The notes under the pieces: model-generated
Databases searched by the model: none
The model's input: only the letters and a program-made list of their open reading frames with translations
Told to the model about the DNA's origin: nothing
Translations under genes and position numbers: made by a program
Shown: positions 18,901 to 28,962 of the stretch, piece by piece
Layout: each line of letters opens with the position of its first letter
Numbering within the stretch: position 1 is the first letter of the stretch
Assembly: GCF_000829695.1 (NCBI RefSeq)
Contig: NZ_BBNN01000047.1
Coordinates: 1-64,000, forward strand
Source of the DNA: Streptomyces sp. NBRC 110035
Lineage (GTDB): Bacteria; Actinomycetota; Actinomycetes; Streptomycetales; Streptomycetaceae
Direction: 5' to 3'
DNA: 64,000 bases

Positions 18901-19647
18901 CTACATGCCCGTGGCCGCCCGCATCGCCGCTCCCACGATGCCCGCGTTGTTCTGCAGCTGCGCGGGGACGATCTCGGCCTTGATGCCCTCGATGTGGGGC
19001 AGGAACTTCTCGGACTTGCGGCTGACACCGCCACCGATCACGAACAGCTCGGGCGAGAACAGCATCTCCACGTGCGCCAGGTACTTCTGCACCCGGTGCG
19101 CCCACTGCTCCCACGTCAGCTCGTTGTCCTCCCTGGCCTTGCTGGACGCCCGCTTCTCCGCGTCGTGGCCGTGCAGCTCCAGGTGGCCGAGCTCCGTGTT
19201 GGGGACCAGGACGCCGTCCACGAACACGGCGCTGCCGATGCCCGTGCCGAACGTCAGCATGATGACCGTGCCCCGGCGGCCCTTGCCCGCGCCGAACTGC
19301 ATCTCGGCGATGCCCGCCGCGTCCGCGTCGTTGACGACGGTCACGGGCAGGCCGCCGAGGCGGTCGCCGAGCAGGACGCGCGCGTCGGTGTGGATCCAGC
19401 TCTTGTCGACGTTGGCCGCCGAGCGGATCGTGGTGCCGTCGGTGACCACGCCCGGGAAGGTGGCCCCGACCGGGCCGGTCCAGCCGAAGTGGTCGATGAC
19501 CTGCTTGACCCCGTCGGCCACCGCGTCCGGCGTGGCCGGGTGCGGGGTGAGGACCTTGCAGCGCTCCTGCGCCAGGTCCCCCTTGTCCAGGTCTACCGGG
19601 GCACCCTTGATCCCGGACCCGCCGATGTCCACACCGAAGATCTGCAT
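18901..19647 (-). CDS. ppgK: Polyphosphate glucokinase (ROK family)
   Basis: The 248-residue cytoplasmic kinase phosphorylates glucose using polyphosphate (and ATP) in actinobacteria. The phosphate-binding loop is GVDIGGSGIKGAPVDL at the N-terminus, the substrate and catalytic segment is VVNDADAAGIAEMQFG, and the second phosphate loop is MLTFGTGIGSAVF. ELGHLELHG follows, and the C-terminal motif is FVIGGGVSRK. The length and the GHLELHG variant are those of PpgK rather than ATP-glucokinase GlkA. The start lacks a ribosome site, but TAACGT lies six bases upstream. It is followed on the same strand by an independent terminator and ispH. Confidence 0.95.
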   Translation of the reverse strand: MQIFGVDIGGSGIKGAPVDLDKGDLAQERCKVLTPHPATPDAVADGVKQVIDHFGWTGPVGATFPGVVTDGTTIRSAANVDKSWIHTDARVLLGDRLGGLPVTVVNDADAAGIAEMQFGAGKGRRGTVIMLTFGTGIGSAVFVDGVLVPNTELGHLELHGHDAEKRASSKAREDNELTWEQWAHRVQKYLAHVEMLFSPELFVIGGGVSRKSEKFLPHIEGIKAEIVPAQLQNNAGIVGAAMRAATGM

Positions 19648-19659
19648 GGAACCACGTTA
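19648..19659 (-). promoter_or_regulatory. -10 box of a probable leaderless ppgK transcript
   Basis: On the minus strand TAACGT (19659-19654) is separated from the ATG of ppgK by six bases. No Shine-Dalgarno sequence is present. Confidence 0.5.
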
Positions 19660-19721
19660 AGCCGGACGGTGAACGGTCACCGAATCGAACGCCGTCACCG
19701 ATCGGGCACGGGGTGAGGAAT

Positions 19722-19754
19722 GGGGACGTGACGACGTCGCGCCGTCACGTCCCC
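19722..19754 (-). terminator. Hairpin terminator of ispH
   Basis: Perfect 12-base arms (19722-19733 and 19743-19754, GGGGACGTGACG) with a nine-base loop lie 40 bases past the ispH stop codon on the minus strand. Confidence 0.8.
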
Positions 19755-19793
19755 GGGTGCTCTCACCGGTCGGCGCACACCGCGCCGACCGCA

Positions 19794-20807
19794 CTACGCC
19801 GAGGCCTGGCCCGTCCCCGTGCCGCCGCGCTCCGCCACCAGTGTCGCCGCCTCCTCGCGCAGGTCGCGGCGCAGCTCCTTGGGCAGCGAGAAGATGATGG
19901 ACTCCTCCGCGGCCTTGACGATCTCGACGTCCTCGAAGCCGCGCTGCGCGAGCCATTCCAGGACCTGCTCGACCAGGATCTCCGGCACCGAGGCGCCCGA
20001 GGTGACGCCGACGGTGGAGACACCCTCCAGCCAGGACTCGTCGATCTCGTCGGCGAAGTCCACCAGATGGGCGTCGCGGGCGCCCGCGATCTTGGCGACC
20101 TCGACGAGACGCTTGGAGTTCGAGGAGTTCCGCGAGCCGACCACGATCACCAGGTCCGCCTCGGCGCCCATCTGCTTGACCGCGAGCTGGCGGTTCTGCG
20201 TGGCGTAGCAGATGTCGTCGCTGGGCGGGGAGATCAGCTGGGGGAACTTGTCCTTGAGGGCGTCGACGGTCTCCATGGTCTCGTCCACCGAGAGGGTGGT
20301 CTGGGAGAGCCAGACGACCTTCGACGGGTCACGGACCTCGACCTTGGCGACGTCCCCGGGGCCGTCGACGAGCTGGATGTGGTCGGGGGCCTCGCCGGAG
20401 GTGCCGATGACCTCCTCGTGGCCCTCGTGCCCGATCAGGAGGATGTCGTAGTCCTCACCCGCGAACCGGACCGCTTCCTTGTGCACCTTGGTGACCAGCG
20501 GGCAGGTCGCGTCGATGGTGGCGAGCCGGCCGCGCCCGGCCTCCTCGTGGACGACGGGGGCCACGCCGTGCGCGGAGAACATGACGATGTTGCCCGGCGG
20601 CACCTCCTCCGTCCGTTCGACGAAGACGGCCCCCTTCTTCTCCAGGGTCTGCACGACGTACTTGTTGTGCACGATCTCGTGCCGGACGTAGACGGGAGCC
20701 CCGTACTGCTCCAGGGCCTTCTCGACGGCGATCACGGCGCGGTCCACGCCCGCGCAGTAGCCCCGGGGGGCGGCGAGCAGGACACGGCGGCCAGGCGAAG
20801 CGGTCAT
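19794..20807 (-). CDS. ispH: 4-Hydroxy-3-methylbut-2-enyl diphosphate reductase
   Basis: The 337-residue [4Fe-4S] enzyme catalyses the last step of the MEP pathway, giving isopentenyl and dimethylallyl diphosphate. The three cluster cysteines are visible at Cys18 (APRGYCAG), Cys102 (DATCPLV) and Cys200 (DDICYATQN). The substrate-binding motifs HEIVHN and GHEGHEEV and the T-Q-T-T-L-S segment are also present. I chose the ATG at 20807 (MTASPGRR). An alternative ATG three codons upstream at 20816 is equally possible. The large open frame that continues upstream has no coding character. It is divergent from xseA. Confidence 0.97.
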   Translation of the reverse strand: MTASPGRRVLLAAPRGYCAGVDRAVIAVEKALEQYGAPVYVRHEIVHNKYVVQTLEKKGAVFVERTEEVPPGNIVMFSAHGVAPVVHEEAGRGRLATIDATCPLVTKVHKEAVRFAGEDYDILLIGHEGHEEVIGTSGEAPDHIQLVDGPGDVAKVEVRDPSKVVWLSQTTLSVDETMETVDALKDKFPQLISPPSDDICYATQNRQLAVKQMGAEADLVIVVGSRNSSNSKRLVEVAKIAGARDAHLVDFADEIDESWLEGVSTVGVTSGASVPEILVEQVLEWLAQRGFEDVEIVKAAEESIIFSLPKELRRDLREEAATLVAERGGTGTGQASA

Positions 20808-21017
20808 GCGTCCCATCGTAAGGGCCACGTCCGACCGCCCGGTGATCGCGTCCGGCGGGAGGCACCGGACCGGCCCGGGTCGCGGGTGCACGGGGGCGAC
20901 GAGCAGGGCGTACCGGCGCACCGGGAGCATGGGCGGACGGTGCACGGGCACGGGCGGGTGACGCCCGGCGGAAGGGGCGCCGCCCTCGTGGTGGCCCGGG
21001 ATGTCGGCGGCTCGCAC

Positions 21018-21029
21018 TACTCTCACCGC
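21018..21029 (+). promoter_or_regulatory. -10 box of a probable leaderless xseA transcript
   Basis: TACTCT (21018-21023) ends six bases before the ATG of xseA, with no ribosome site between. It fits the TAnnnT -10 consensus. Confidence 0.5.
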
Positions 21030-22238
21030 ATGGCTGTCAACACGTCTGCGGAAGCGCCCATCCCGGTCGGTGAGGTGTCGCGGCTCATCGGGGGGTGGAT
21101 CGACCGGCTCGGCGCGGTGTGGGTCGAGGGGCAGATCACCCAGCTGTCGCGGCGGCCGGGTGCCGGCGTGGTGTTCATGACGCTGCGGGACGCCTCGTAC
21201 GACATCTCCGTCGGCGTGACCTGCTACCGGCAGGTGTTCGACGCCGTCGCCGACGTCGTCGGCGAGGGCGCGCGGGTCGTGGTCCACTGCAAGCCCGAGT
21301 GGTACGCCCCGCGTGGGCAGCTGTCGCTGCGGGCCGCCGAGATCAGGCCGGTCGGGGTCGGGGAGCTGCTCGCGCGGCTCGAGCAGCTGAAGAAGTCCCT
21401 CGCGCGGGAGGGACTGTTCGCGCCGGAGCGGAAGAGGACGCCGCCGTTCCTGCCGCGGCTGGTCGGGCTGGTCTGCGGACGCGCCTCGGCCGCCGAGCGG
21501 GACGTGCTGGAGAACGCCCGCCGCCGCTGGCCCGCCGTCCGCTTCGAGGTGCGCAATGTCGCCGTGCAGGGCGTGCACGCGGTGCCGCAGGTCGTCCAGG
21601 CCGTGGAGGAGCTGGACGCGGTCGACGAGGTGGACGTGATCGTCGTGGCGCGGGGCGGGGGCAGCGTGGAGGACCTGCTGCCGTTCTCCGACGAGCAGCT
21701 GGTGCGGGCGGTGGCGGCCTGCCGTACGCCGGTCGTCTCCGCGATCGGGCACGAGCCGGACCATCCGCTCCTGGACCATGTCGCCGACGTACGGGCCTCC
21801 ACTCCGACGGACGCCGCCAAGAAGGTGGTCCCGGACGTGGGCGAGGAGTACGAGCGGGTGCGGCTGCTGCGCGACCGTGCGCGGCGCTGCGTCCAGGCGT
21901 TCGTCGACCGGGAGGAGCGGGGGCTGGCCCATGCGCTGGCCCGGCCCTCGATGGAGGAACCGCACCGGATGATCGACGGGCGGGCCCAGGAGGTCACCGC
22001 GCTGCTCGACCGGGCCCGGCGCTGTCTGCGGCACCAGCTGGACCGGACCGACTCCGAGCTGGCGCACACGCACGCACGCGTGGTGGCCCTGTCCCCCGCC
22101 GCGACGCTGAAGCGCGGGTACGCCGTGCTGCAGCGGGCCGACGGGCAGGCGGTGCGTGATCCGGGCGAGGTGGCGGCCGGTGAGGCGTTGCGGGCGCGGG
22201 TGTCCGAGGGCGAGTTCGGTGTCCGAGTCGATGCGTAG
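21030..22238 (+). CDS. xseA: Exodeoxyribonuclease VII large subunit
   Basis: The 402-residue protein has an N-terminal OB-fold (about 10-110, WIDRLGAVWVEGQITQLSRR) and a catalytic domain. Diagnostic motifs are VIVVARGGGSVEDLLPFSDE, PVVSAIGHEPDHPLLDHVAD and RASTPTDAA. A helical C-terminal region follows, with LSPAATLKRGYAVLQ. With XseB it degrades single-stranded DNA and helps in mismatch and recombination repair. The ATG at 21030 was chosen because the conserved N-terminus begins there and a -10 box lies just upstream. xseB follows after nine bases, forming an operon. Confidence 0.97.
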   Translation: MAVNTSAEAPIPVGEVSRLIGGWIDRLGAVWVEGQITQLSRRPGAGVVFMTLRDASYDISVGVTCYRQVFDAVADVVGEGARVVVHCKPEWYAPRGQLSLRAAEIRPVGVGELLARLEQLKKSLAREGLFAPERKRTPPFLPRLVGLVCGRASAAERDVLENARRRWPAVRFEVRNVAVQGVHAVPQVVQAVEELDAVDEVDVIVVARGGGSVEDLLPFSDEQLVRAVAACRTPVVSAIGHEPDHPLLDHVADVRASTPTDAAKKVVPDVGEEYERVRLLRDRARRCVQAFVDREERGLAHALARPSMEEPHRMIDGRAQEVTALLDRARRCLRHQLDRTDSELAHTHARVVALSPAATLKRGYAVLQRADGQAVRDPGEVAAGEALRARVSEGEFGVRVDA

Positions 22239-22247
22239 GGTGGGCGG

Positions 22248-22550
22248 ATGACCAGCAAGACGGAGCAGACCGGGCAGGCGGGGCAGGTGGCGGGGACCGC
22301 CGGGCAGGCGGAGGCCGCGGCCGAGGCGCTCGGGTACGAGCAGGCGCGGGACGAGCTGATCGAGGTCGTACGCCGCCTGGAGACGGGCGGTACGACGCTG
22401 GAGGAGTCGCTCGCGCTCTGGGAGCGGGGCGAGGAGTTGGCCAAGGTGTGCCGGAGCCGGCTGGACGGGGCACGGGCCCGGCTGGACGCGGCACTCGCGG
22501 AGGAGAGCGCCGGCGCGGGGCGCGCGGAGGAGGGGTCCGGGGACCTGTAG
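22248..22550 (+). CDS. xseB: Exodeoxyribonuclease VII small subunit
   Basis: The 100-residue protein has the conserved helical core LGYEQARDELIEVVRRLETG, then GTTLEESLALWERGEEL, then CRSRLDGARARLD (about 27-83). Variable tails flank it, and the tail after the core is Glu/Gly-rich. It forms the multi-copy partner that activates XseA. It starts nine bases after xseA and ends at a hairpin, so the operon contains just these two genes. Confidence 0.95.
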   Translation: MTSKTEQTGQAGQVAGTAGQAEAAAEALGYEQARDELIEVVRRLETGGTTLEESLALWERGEELAKVCRSRLDGARARLDAALAEESAGAGRAEEGSGDL

Positions 22551-22561
22551 GCCGCGCGCGG

Positions 22562-22594
22562 CCCGCCCGGCCCGCACCGGTGGACGGGCGGGCG
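22562..22594. terminator. Hairpin between convergent xseB and DUF4287 genes
   Basis: GCCCGCCCG (22562-22570) pairs with CGGGCGGGC (22586-22594) across a 15-base loop in the 48-base gap between convergent genes. It can terminate both. Confidence 0.65.
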
Positions 22595-22598
22595 GGGG

Positions 22599-22820
22599 CT
22601 ACCGGGCGTTGCCCTCGGCGCCCTCGGCCAGGGTGTGGGCGACGAGGGCGTTCGCGTAACCGTGGCCCAGGCCGTGCTCGGCCTTGAGCCAGGCGACCAG
22701 CTCCATGTGCTTGACGAGCGGCGAGGAGCGGATCAGCTCCTTCCACTCTGCGACCGGACGGCCGTACTTCTTCTCGATCGACGGAAAGTAGCTGGCCGGG
22801 CCCTTGGCGGTGGCGGTCAT
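22599..22820 (-). CDS. DUF4287 protein
   Basis: The 73-residue protein has the DUF4287 signature: GPASYFPSIEKKYGRPVAEW at the N-terminus, then SSPLVKHMELVAWLKAEHGL, then GHGYANALVAHTLAE. The fold is a small helical bundle, and the function is unknown. It resembles domains fused to DUF5655 proteins. The ATG at 22820 begins the conserved region, and sequence upstream in frame is not conserved in character. It is monocistronic and converges on xseB. Confidence 0.85.
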   Translation of the reverse strand: MTATAKGPASYFPSIEKKYGRPVAEWKELIRSSPLVKHMELVAWLKAEHGLGHGYANALVAHTLAEGAEGNAR

Positions 22821-22981
22821 GTCGGGTGGGTCCCCTCTGCATCGGAGTGGTGGCGTGCTGCTCTGGTGAGGACTGCGGGCGCGCGAGGAAGCGATCGGGA
22901 GATCGACGTGATCCGCGTCACTCGGCCGGCGGAAAGGTGACACGTGCCACTGCTTCCCGCCTCGATCGGCCCCCACTTTGA

Positions 22982-23010
22982 TTGAACATTGAACTTCTCT
23001 GGCGTAACGT
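22982..23010 (+). promoter_or_regulatory. Promoter of the nitroreductase gene
   Basis: TTGAAC (22982-22987) and TAACGT (23005-23010) are separated by exactly 17 bases. This is a very good match to the principal sigma factor consensus, 66 bases before the ATG at 23076. The element overlaps a direct repeat of ATTGAAC, which could be a regulator site. Confidence 0.7.
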
Positions 23011-23075
23011 TTTTTCCGTCACGGGCTTCCCGCCGACCGCGCGGAGCCGACGCCCCTCCCCCAGGAAGATCACGC

Positions 23076-23666
23076 ATGTCCCTCGTTCTTGACGCCGCCG
23101 CCCAGGACCTGCTCTTCCGTGAGGCGCGCACCGCCAACACGTTCACCGACGAGCCGGTGACCGACGGGCAGGTGCAGGCCATCCACGACCTGGTCAAGTA
23201 CGGCCCGACCTCCATGAACCAGTCGCCGCTGCGCGTCACCCTGGTCCGCTCCCCCGAGGCCCGCGAGCGCCTCGTCCAGCACATGTCCGAGGGCAACAAG
23301 TCCAAGACGGCCACCGCCCCGCTGGTCGCGATCCTCTCCGCGGACAACGAGTTCCACGAGGAGCTGCCGCGCCTCTTCCCGCACTTCCCGCAGGCCAAGG
23401 ACATGTTCGCCGCCGACCGCTCGATGCGGGAGAACAACGCCGCGCTGAACGCCACCCTCCAGGCCGCGTACTTCATCGTCGGCGTGCGCGCCGCGGGTCT
23501 GGCCGCCGGACCGATGACCGGCTGCGACTTCGAGGGCATCCGCAAGGAGTTCCTCGACGAAGACCACACCCCGCTGATGGTCGTCAACATCGGCCGCCCC
23601 GGCCAGGACGCCTGGTTCCCGCGCAGCCCGCGCCCGGAGTACGAGCAGGTCGTCACCACCGTCTGA
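23076..23666 (+). CDS. Malonic semialdehyde reductase / RutE-like nitroreductase
   Basis: The 196-residue FMN-dependent oxidoreductase belongs to the RutE/HadB subgroup. It begins LVLDAAAQDLLFREARTANT, has VKYGPTSMNQSPLRVTLVRS (FMN contact), then AALNATLQAAYFIVGVRAAG, and ends with GPMTGCDFEGIRKEFLDED and NIGRPGQDAWFPRSPR. Family members reduce 3-oxopropanoate-type semialdehydes or nitro/quinone substrates with NAD(P)H. No rut operon is adjacent, so the physiological substrate is open. The start at 23076 has AGGAAG upstream; an earlier in-frame ATG lies inside the promoter region and is rejected. A bidirectional terminator follows. Confidence 0.9.
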   Translation: MSLVLDAAAQDLLFREARTANTFTDEPVTDGQVQAIHDLVKYGPTSMNQSPLRVTLVRSPEARERLVQHMSEGNKSKTATAPLVAILSADNEFHEELPRLFPHFPQAKDMFAADRSMRENNAALNATLQAAYFIVGVRAAGLAAGPMTGCDFEGIRKEFLDEDHTPLMVVNIGRPGQDAWFPRSPRPEYEQVVTTV

Positions 23667-23720
23667 CCAGGTCGTCAGCACCGTCCGATCACCGCCCGCG
23701 CCGCGGCGCGCACAGCACGC

Positions 23721-23770
23721 GCATGCGACCGGGACCCCCCGACCACGTGTCGGGGGGTCCGGTCGCATGC
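23721..23770. terminator. Bidirectional terminator
   Basis: A 22-base stem with one bulged G (23721-23743 with 23749-23770) and a five-base loop lies between the convergent nitroreductase and DUF4245 genes. It is one of the strongest hairpins in the window. Confidence 0.9.
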
Positions 23771-23773
23771 CGG

Positions 23774-24301
23774 TCAGTCGGATTCGGTGCGCAGGGCCTC
23801 GGCCATCTCCGTCAGCCGGGCGAAGGACGCCGTGCCCGTCACCACCGTGGTCGAGTCCTCGTCCTCGAGCACCAGCGCGTCGTACTGGTCGCCCTCGTAC
23901 CGGGTCCAGGTCCTGCCGGCGATCTGCTGCGTCCTCCCGGTCCTCTCCGCGCCCTGGGTCTCGTCCTCGATGAAGACCACCGGCTTCCGAGTCGACTGCT
24001 CGACCGCCACGTACTCCCCGTCGGGGGCCCGGTAGCCGAGGTGCCAGGCGTCGAACTCCTCGCCCTGGAAACGGACGGAGGTGGGCTTCCACGCCTCGGG
24101 CAGACCCTCGGGCGCGGCCACCGCGTAGGCGGCGGCACGGCGCGCGGTGAGCAGGTCGACGCGGTAGTCGACCCGCTTGAGGTCGGGCTCGCTGTCGTCG
24201 TGCGGGATGAACAGCCAGATCACTCCCGCGGCGAGCAAGATGAGACCCAGGGAAAGGATCATGTCCCGGGCCGACTTCTGGGTGCTGTTCGTTCCTGCCA
24301 C
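23774..24301 (-). CDS. DUF4245 membrane-anchored protein
   Basis: The 175-residue protein has one N-terminal membrane anchor (DMILSLGLILLAAGVIWLFI). An extracytoplasmic domain follows, with RVDYRVDLLTARRAAAYAVA, WHLGYRAPDGEYVAVEQSTR and TRYEGDQYDALVLEDEDSTT. This is the actinobacterial DUF4245 family of unknown function. In Streptomyces it regularly sits back to back with glpX, as here. The GTG start is 126 bases from the glpX start, and the intergenic region carries both promoters. Confidence 0.85.
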   Translation of the reverse strand: MAGTNSTQKSARDMILSLGLILLAAGVIWLFIPHDDSEPDLKRVDYRVDLLTARRAAAYAVAAPEGLPEAWKPTSVRFQGEEFDAWHLGYRAPDGEYVAVEQSTRKPVVFIEDETQGAERTGRTQQIAGRTWTRYEGDQYDALVLEDEDSTTVVTGTASFARLTEMAEALRTESD

Positions 24302-24427
24302 GCCCTCTATCGTCGCAGGCGCCCGGCCCGCTCATCCGTGGGGCCCCCTGCTCATTCTCTCTGCCCGGCGCTAGAGTCGGGCTCAACACCCTCATCCGGC
24401 CGTCGTCGTACAGAAAGGTGCGCTCCG

Positions 24428-25462
24428 ATGACCGAGAATCATCAGTTGCCGTCCGAACTCGATGTGCCCTCCGAAGCTCCCGACCGCAACCTCGCCATGG
24501 AACTCGTCCGGGTCACCGAGGCCGCCGCGATGGCCGCCGGGCGCTGGGTCGGGCGCGGCGACAAGAACGGCGCCGACGGTGCCGCGGTACGGGCCATGCG
24601 CACCCTCGTCTCCACCGTCTCGATGAACGGCGTCGTCGTCATCGGCGAGGGGGAGAAGGACGAGGCCCCGATGCTCTTCAACGGGGAGCGCGTGGGCGAC
24701 GGGACCGGGCCCGAGTGCGACATCGCCGTCGACCCGATCGACGGCACCACGCTGACCGCCAAGGGCATGACCAACGCGATCGCCGTACTGGCCGCCGCCG
24801 AGCGGGGCTCGATGTTCGACCCGTCCGCCGTGTTCTACATGGACAAGCTGGTCACCGGGCCCGAGGCCGCCGACTTCGTCGACATCGACGCGCCCGTGTC
24901 CGTGAACATCCGCCGGGTCGCCAGGGCCAAGCGGGCCACCCCCGAGGACGTCACGGTGGTGATCCTCGACCGGCCTCGGCACGAGGGCATCATCAAGGAG
25001 ATCCGGGAGACCGGGGCGCGCATCAAGCTGATCTCCGACGGTGACGTGGCCGGCTCGATCCTCGCCCTGCGCGAGGGCACCGGCATCGACCTCCTGCTCG
25101 GCATCGGCGGCACCCCCGAGGGCATCATCTCGGCCTGCGCCGTGAAGTGCCTCGGCGGCACCCTCCAGGGCAAGCTGTGGCCGCAGGACGACGCGGAGCG
25201 GCAGCGCGCGGTCGACGCGGGGCACGACCTGGACCGGGTGCTGACCGACGCGGACCTCGTCACGGGCGACAACGTGTTCTTCGTGGCCACCGGCATCACC
25301 GACGGCGAACTGCTGCGCGGGGTGCGGTACCGGTCCGAGACCGCCACGACCGACTCCATCGTGATGCGGTCCAAGTCGGGGACGGTCCGGCGGATCGACT
25401 CCGAGCACCGGCTGAGCAAGCTGCGTGCGTACAGTGCGGTGGACTTCGACCGGGCGAAGTAG
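24428..25462 (+). CDS. glpX: Class II fructose-1,6-bisphosphatase
   Basis: The 344-residue protein is the gluconeogenic phosphatase of actinobacteria. Metal and phosphate motifs of the lithium-sensitive superfamily are GEGEKDEAPMLFNGE, DIAVDPIDGTTLTAKGMTN and KLISDGDVAGSI. GIGGTPEGIISACAVKCLGG gives the GlpX signature. The ATG at 24428 has AAAGGTG upstream. The open frame continuing upstream to 23723 overlaps the terminator and DUF4245 gene and is not coding. TAGAGT at 24372-24377 is a candidate -10 box. It hydrolyses fructose-1,6-bisphosphate to fructose-6-phosphate and complements the nearby polyphosphate glucokinase in hexose-phosphate metabolism. Confidence 0.97.
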   Translation: MTENHQLPSELDVPSEAPDRNLAMELVRVTEAAAMAAGRWVGRGDKNGADGAAVRAMRTLVSTVSMNGVVVIGEGEKDEAPMLFNGERVGDGTGPECDIAVDPIDGTTLTAKGMTNAIAVLAAAERGSMFDPSAVFYMDKLVTGPEAADFVDIDAPVSVNIRRVARAKRATPEDVTVVILDRPRHEGIIKEIRETGARIKLISDGDVAGSILALREGTGIDLLLGIGGTPEGIISACAVKCLGGTLQGKLWPQDDAERQRAVDAGHDLDRVLTDADLVTGDNVFFVATGITDGELLRGVRYRSETATTDSIVMRSKSGTVRRIDSEHRLSKLRAYSAVDFDRAK

Positions 25463-25796
25463 CTCCGCGGGGTTCGCCGGAGGTCGTGCGGGTGGCCCAC
25501 GGGTGTGCGGTCCGTGGGTCCCCCGCCTCGCGCCGTCCGGCGGTCCCCGCGGACGGCGCGGATCCGCTGTGGCCGGGGGCGCGGTCCCCCGCGCCCCCTT
25601 CCTGTGCCACCGGTCCTGTGCCACCGGCGTGGGAAAGGCGTCCCCCGTGCGGTGGGCGTCACGCGGTCACCCGCGCCCCCGGCGGGTCACCCGACGCCGG
25701 GAACACACCCCGTGCGAGCACAGGCCGCGCGGTTCCCCGTACTCCTGGGCGGGCCGGGTGTGCGTCGTCGGGGGTGGGGGCGGGGGCGGGGGCCGG
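25463..25796. other. Intergenic region with imperfect hairpin
   Basis: The 334-base gap separates convergent glpX and wblI. A stem GCCCACGG/CCGTGGGT (25495-25502 with 25512-25519, one mismatch) is a likely glpX terminator. The rest is G+C-rich with no supported gene. Confidence 0.5.
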
Positions 25797-26174
25797 TCAG
25801 CCTGCTGCCGCTATGGGGCCGCCGGTGCGGGCCGCCTTCTGGAGTTCCAGGTCTCGGCGGCGGCGTCGGGCCAGGACCACGCGGCGCTCGGCGGCGGTCA
25901 GGCCGCCCCAGACGCCGTAGGGCTCGGGCTGGAGCAGGGCGTGCTCCCTGCACTCCACCATCACCGGACAGCGGGCGCAGACCCGCTTCGCGGCCTCCTC
26001 GCGGGAGAGCCTGGCGGCCGTGGGCTCCTTCGACGGGGCGAAGAACAGTCCTGCCTCGTCGCGCCGGCACACCGCCTCGGTGTGCCAGGGCGCGTCCTGG
26101 TCCCTGTCTCGCGTCGGCACCCGCTGGGCCGGAACGGCAGCTACCTGCAGGGACGAATGCGGCGGTTGCGGCAC
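25797..26174 (-). CDS. wblI: WhiB-family iron-sulfur transcription factor (WblI-like)
   Basis: The 125-residue protein has the four WhiB cysteines Cys36 (AVCRRDE), Cys66, Cys69 (VCARC) and Cys75 (VECRE), spaced CX29CX2CX5C, which bind a [4Fe-4S] cluster. The turn YGVWGGLTAAERR (86-98) and the basic tail VLARRRRRDLELQK for DNA contact follow. Wbl proteins sense redox or NO and usually act with the principal sigma factor in development or stress. The symbol wblI rests on my recollection of the glpX-wblI-DUF1707 order in S. coelicolor, so another wbl name is possible. The GTG start has AGGAG seven bases before it. Confidence 0.9.
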   Translation of the reverse strand: MPQPPHSSLQVAAVPAQRVPTRDRDQDAPWHTEAVCRRDEAGLFFAPSKEPTAARLSREEAAKRVCARCPVMVECREHALLQPEPYGVWGGLTAAERRVVLARRRRRDLELQKAARTGGPIAAAG

Positions 26175-26372
26175 GGGTCTACTCCTGACGACGGCTTCGC
26201 GAGCGAGAGACGATGCAGCAAGGCCTACCCGCTGTGCGCACGCCTATGCACTGAGTTCCGAACCGCCGCTTCCGCAACCGGAATTCGGCACGTTCCGCCA
26301 CCGCACCACTGACCCACCGCAGCGACGGGACGCCTCTGCTTCCGCGTCTGCGTCCACCCCGCTGCACGCATG

Positions 26373-27068
26373 TCAACGGTCCTGGCGCCACCGCAGACCC
26401 TTGTCCACCGAGCGCTGCACCCGTTCGAGGATGTCCGCCACCAGCTTGCCCCGCTTGGCCCGCGCCTCGACGTTGCCCAGTACCGCCCAGCCGTCCACGT
26501 AGACCACCGGTGCCTCGGGGTCCTCCGCGTCCAGCGAGGCCACCTCGAAGTTGCCGAGGACACCCCCGCCCATGCCGCGCAGCGACACGTTCTCCGGTAC
26601 GCGGACCTCGACGTTGCCGAAGACCGAGAAGGCCTTGATCATGACCTGCTGGTGGTCGAAGATCGCCTCACTGAGGTCTATCTCGACGTTGCCGAAGACC
26701 GCGTACGCGTGGATGCGGCGGCCCGCCCGCCAGCGGCCCTTGCGGGTGGCGGCGCTGAAGACCGCGACCACGTTGTCGTCGGGGTCCATCGGGATGGCGC
26801 CCGCGGTGGGCCGGCCGGGCGCCGCGGCAGGAGCCGGGCGCCGCTGGTGGGCGCCCGGCAGGTCCCGCACGAACACCTCGAGCTCCCCGGCGGTCTTGGC
26901 GGCCAGTACACCCTCGACACGCTCGGAGTGCTCCTCGGGCGTCAGCCTGCCTTCGGCGAGGGCATCGCGCAGAAGGTCGGCGACACGGTCGCGGTCGGCG
27001 TCCGAGACGCGCAGCTCGGCGGCCCGCGGTGTGCTGTCCTGCGGCTGGGCGTGCTTCTGAAGGTCCAC
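26373..27068 (-). CDS. DUF1707 protein with LiaF-like C-terminal domain
   Basis: The 231-residue protein has an N-terminal DUF1707/SHOCT-like domain (about 15-70, with LRVSDADRDRVADLLRDALA, then EGRLTPEEHSERV). A proline-rich linker follows, then a beta-repeat domain with repeated FGNVEIDL, FGNVEVRV, LGNFEV and LGNVEARA units, like the C-terminal domain of LiaF/VraT-type envelope-stress proteins. No membrane helix is present, so it may be a cytoplasmic or peripheral relative. The GTG start has no ribosome site, but TACGCT lies six bases before it, and a cluster of inverted repeats lies directly upstream. Confidence 0.8.
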   Translation of the reverse strand: MDLQKHAQPQDSTPRAAELRVSDADRDRVADLLRDALAEGRLTPEEHSERVEGVLAAKTAGELEVFVRDLPGAHQRRPAPAAAPGRPTAGAIPMDPDDNVVAVFSAATRKGRWRAGRRIHAYAVFGNVEIDLSEAIFDHQQVMIKAFSVFGNVEVRVPENVSLRGMGGGVLGNFEVASLDAEDPEAPVVYVDGWAVLGNVEARAKRGKLVADILERVQRSVDKGLRWRQDR

Positions 27069-27074
27069 GGCAGC

Positions 27075-27117
27075 AGCGTACCCAAACGCGATAGATCGCG
27101 ACTACCCCCTGTCGCGA
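27075..27117. promoter_or_regulatory. -10 box and overlapping palindromes upstream of the DUF1707 gene
   Basis: On the minus strand TACGCT (27080-27075) is six bases from the GTG start, which suggests a leaderless transcript. Immediately upstream are CGCGATAGATCGCG (27087-27100) and TCGCGAC-N8-GTCGCGA (27096-27117). These overlap and share the half-site ATCGCGA. Such an arrangement over a promoter is typical of an operator for a dimeric repressor or activator. Confidence 0.55.
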
Positions 27118-27294
27118 AATACTCGCGAACACCACGGGAAGCGCGGGACGGGAAGCGCGAGGGCTCCCGGCCGAGCCCGTGGCCCACGGCAACTGAGGAC
27201 AACCTCACAAGCTCCCCCGCCGCGGCAGGTCCTACGCTGGTGGGCGCCCGCCGACGCCGGCGGGCGGCCACCTGTCGAGTGAGGAATGGGCGAG

Positions 27295-28962
<1,668 letters not shown>

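Noticed and set aside
19713..21029. In-frame extension of xseA upstream of its ATG
   Set aside because: It runs antisense through ispH. The conserved XseA N-terminus starts at 21030.
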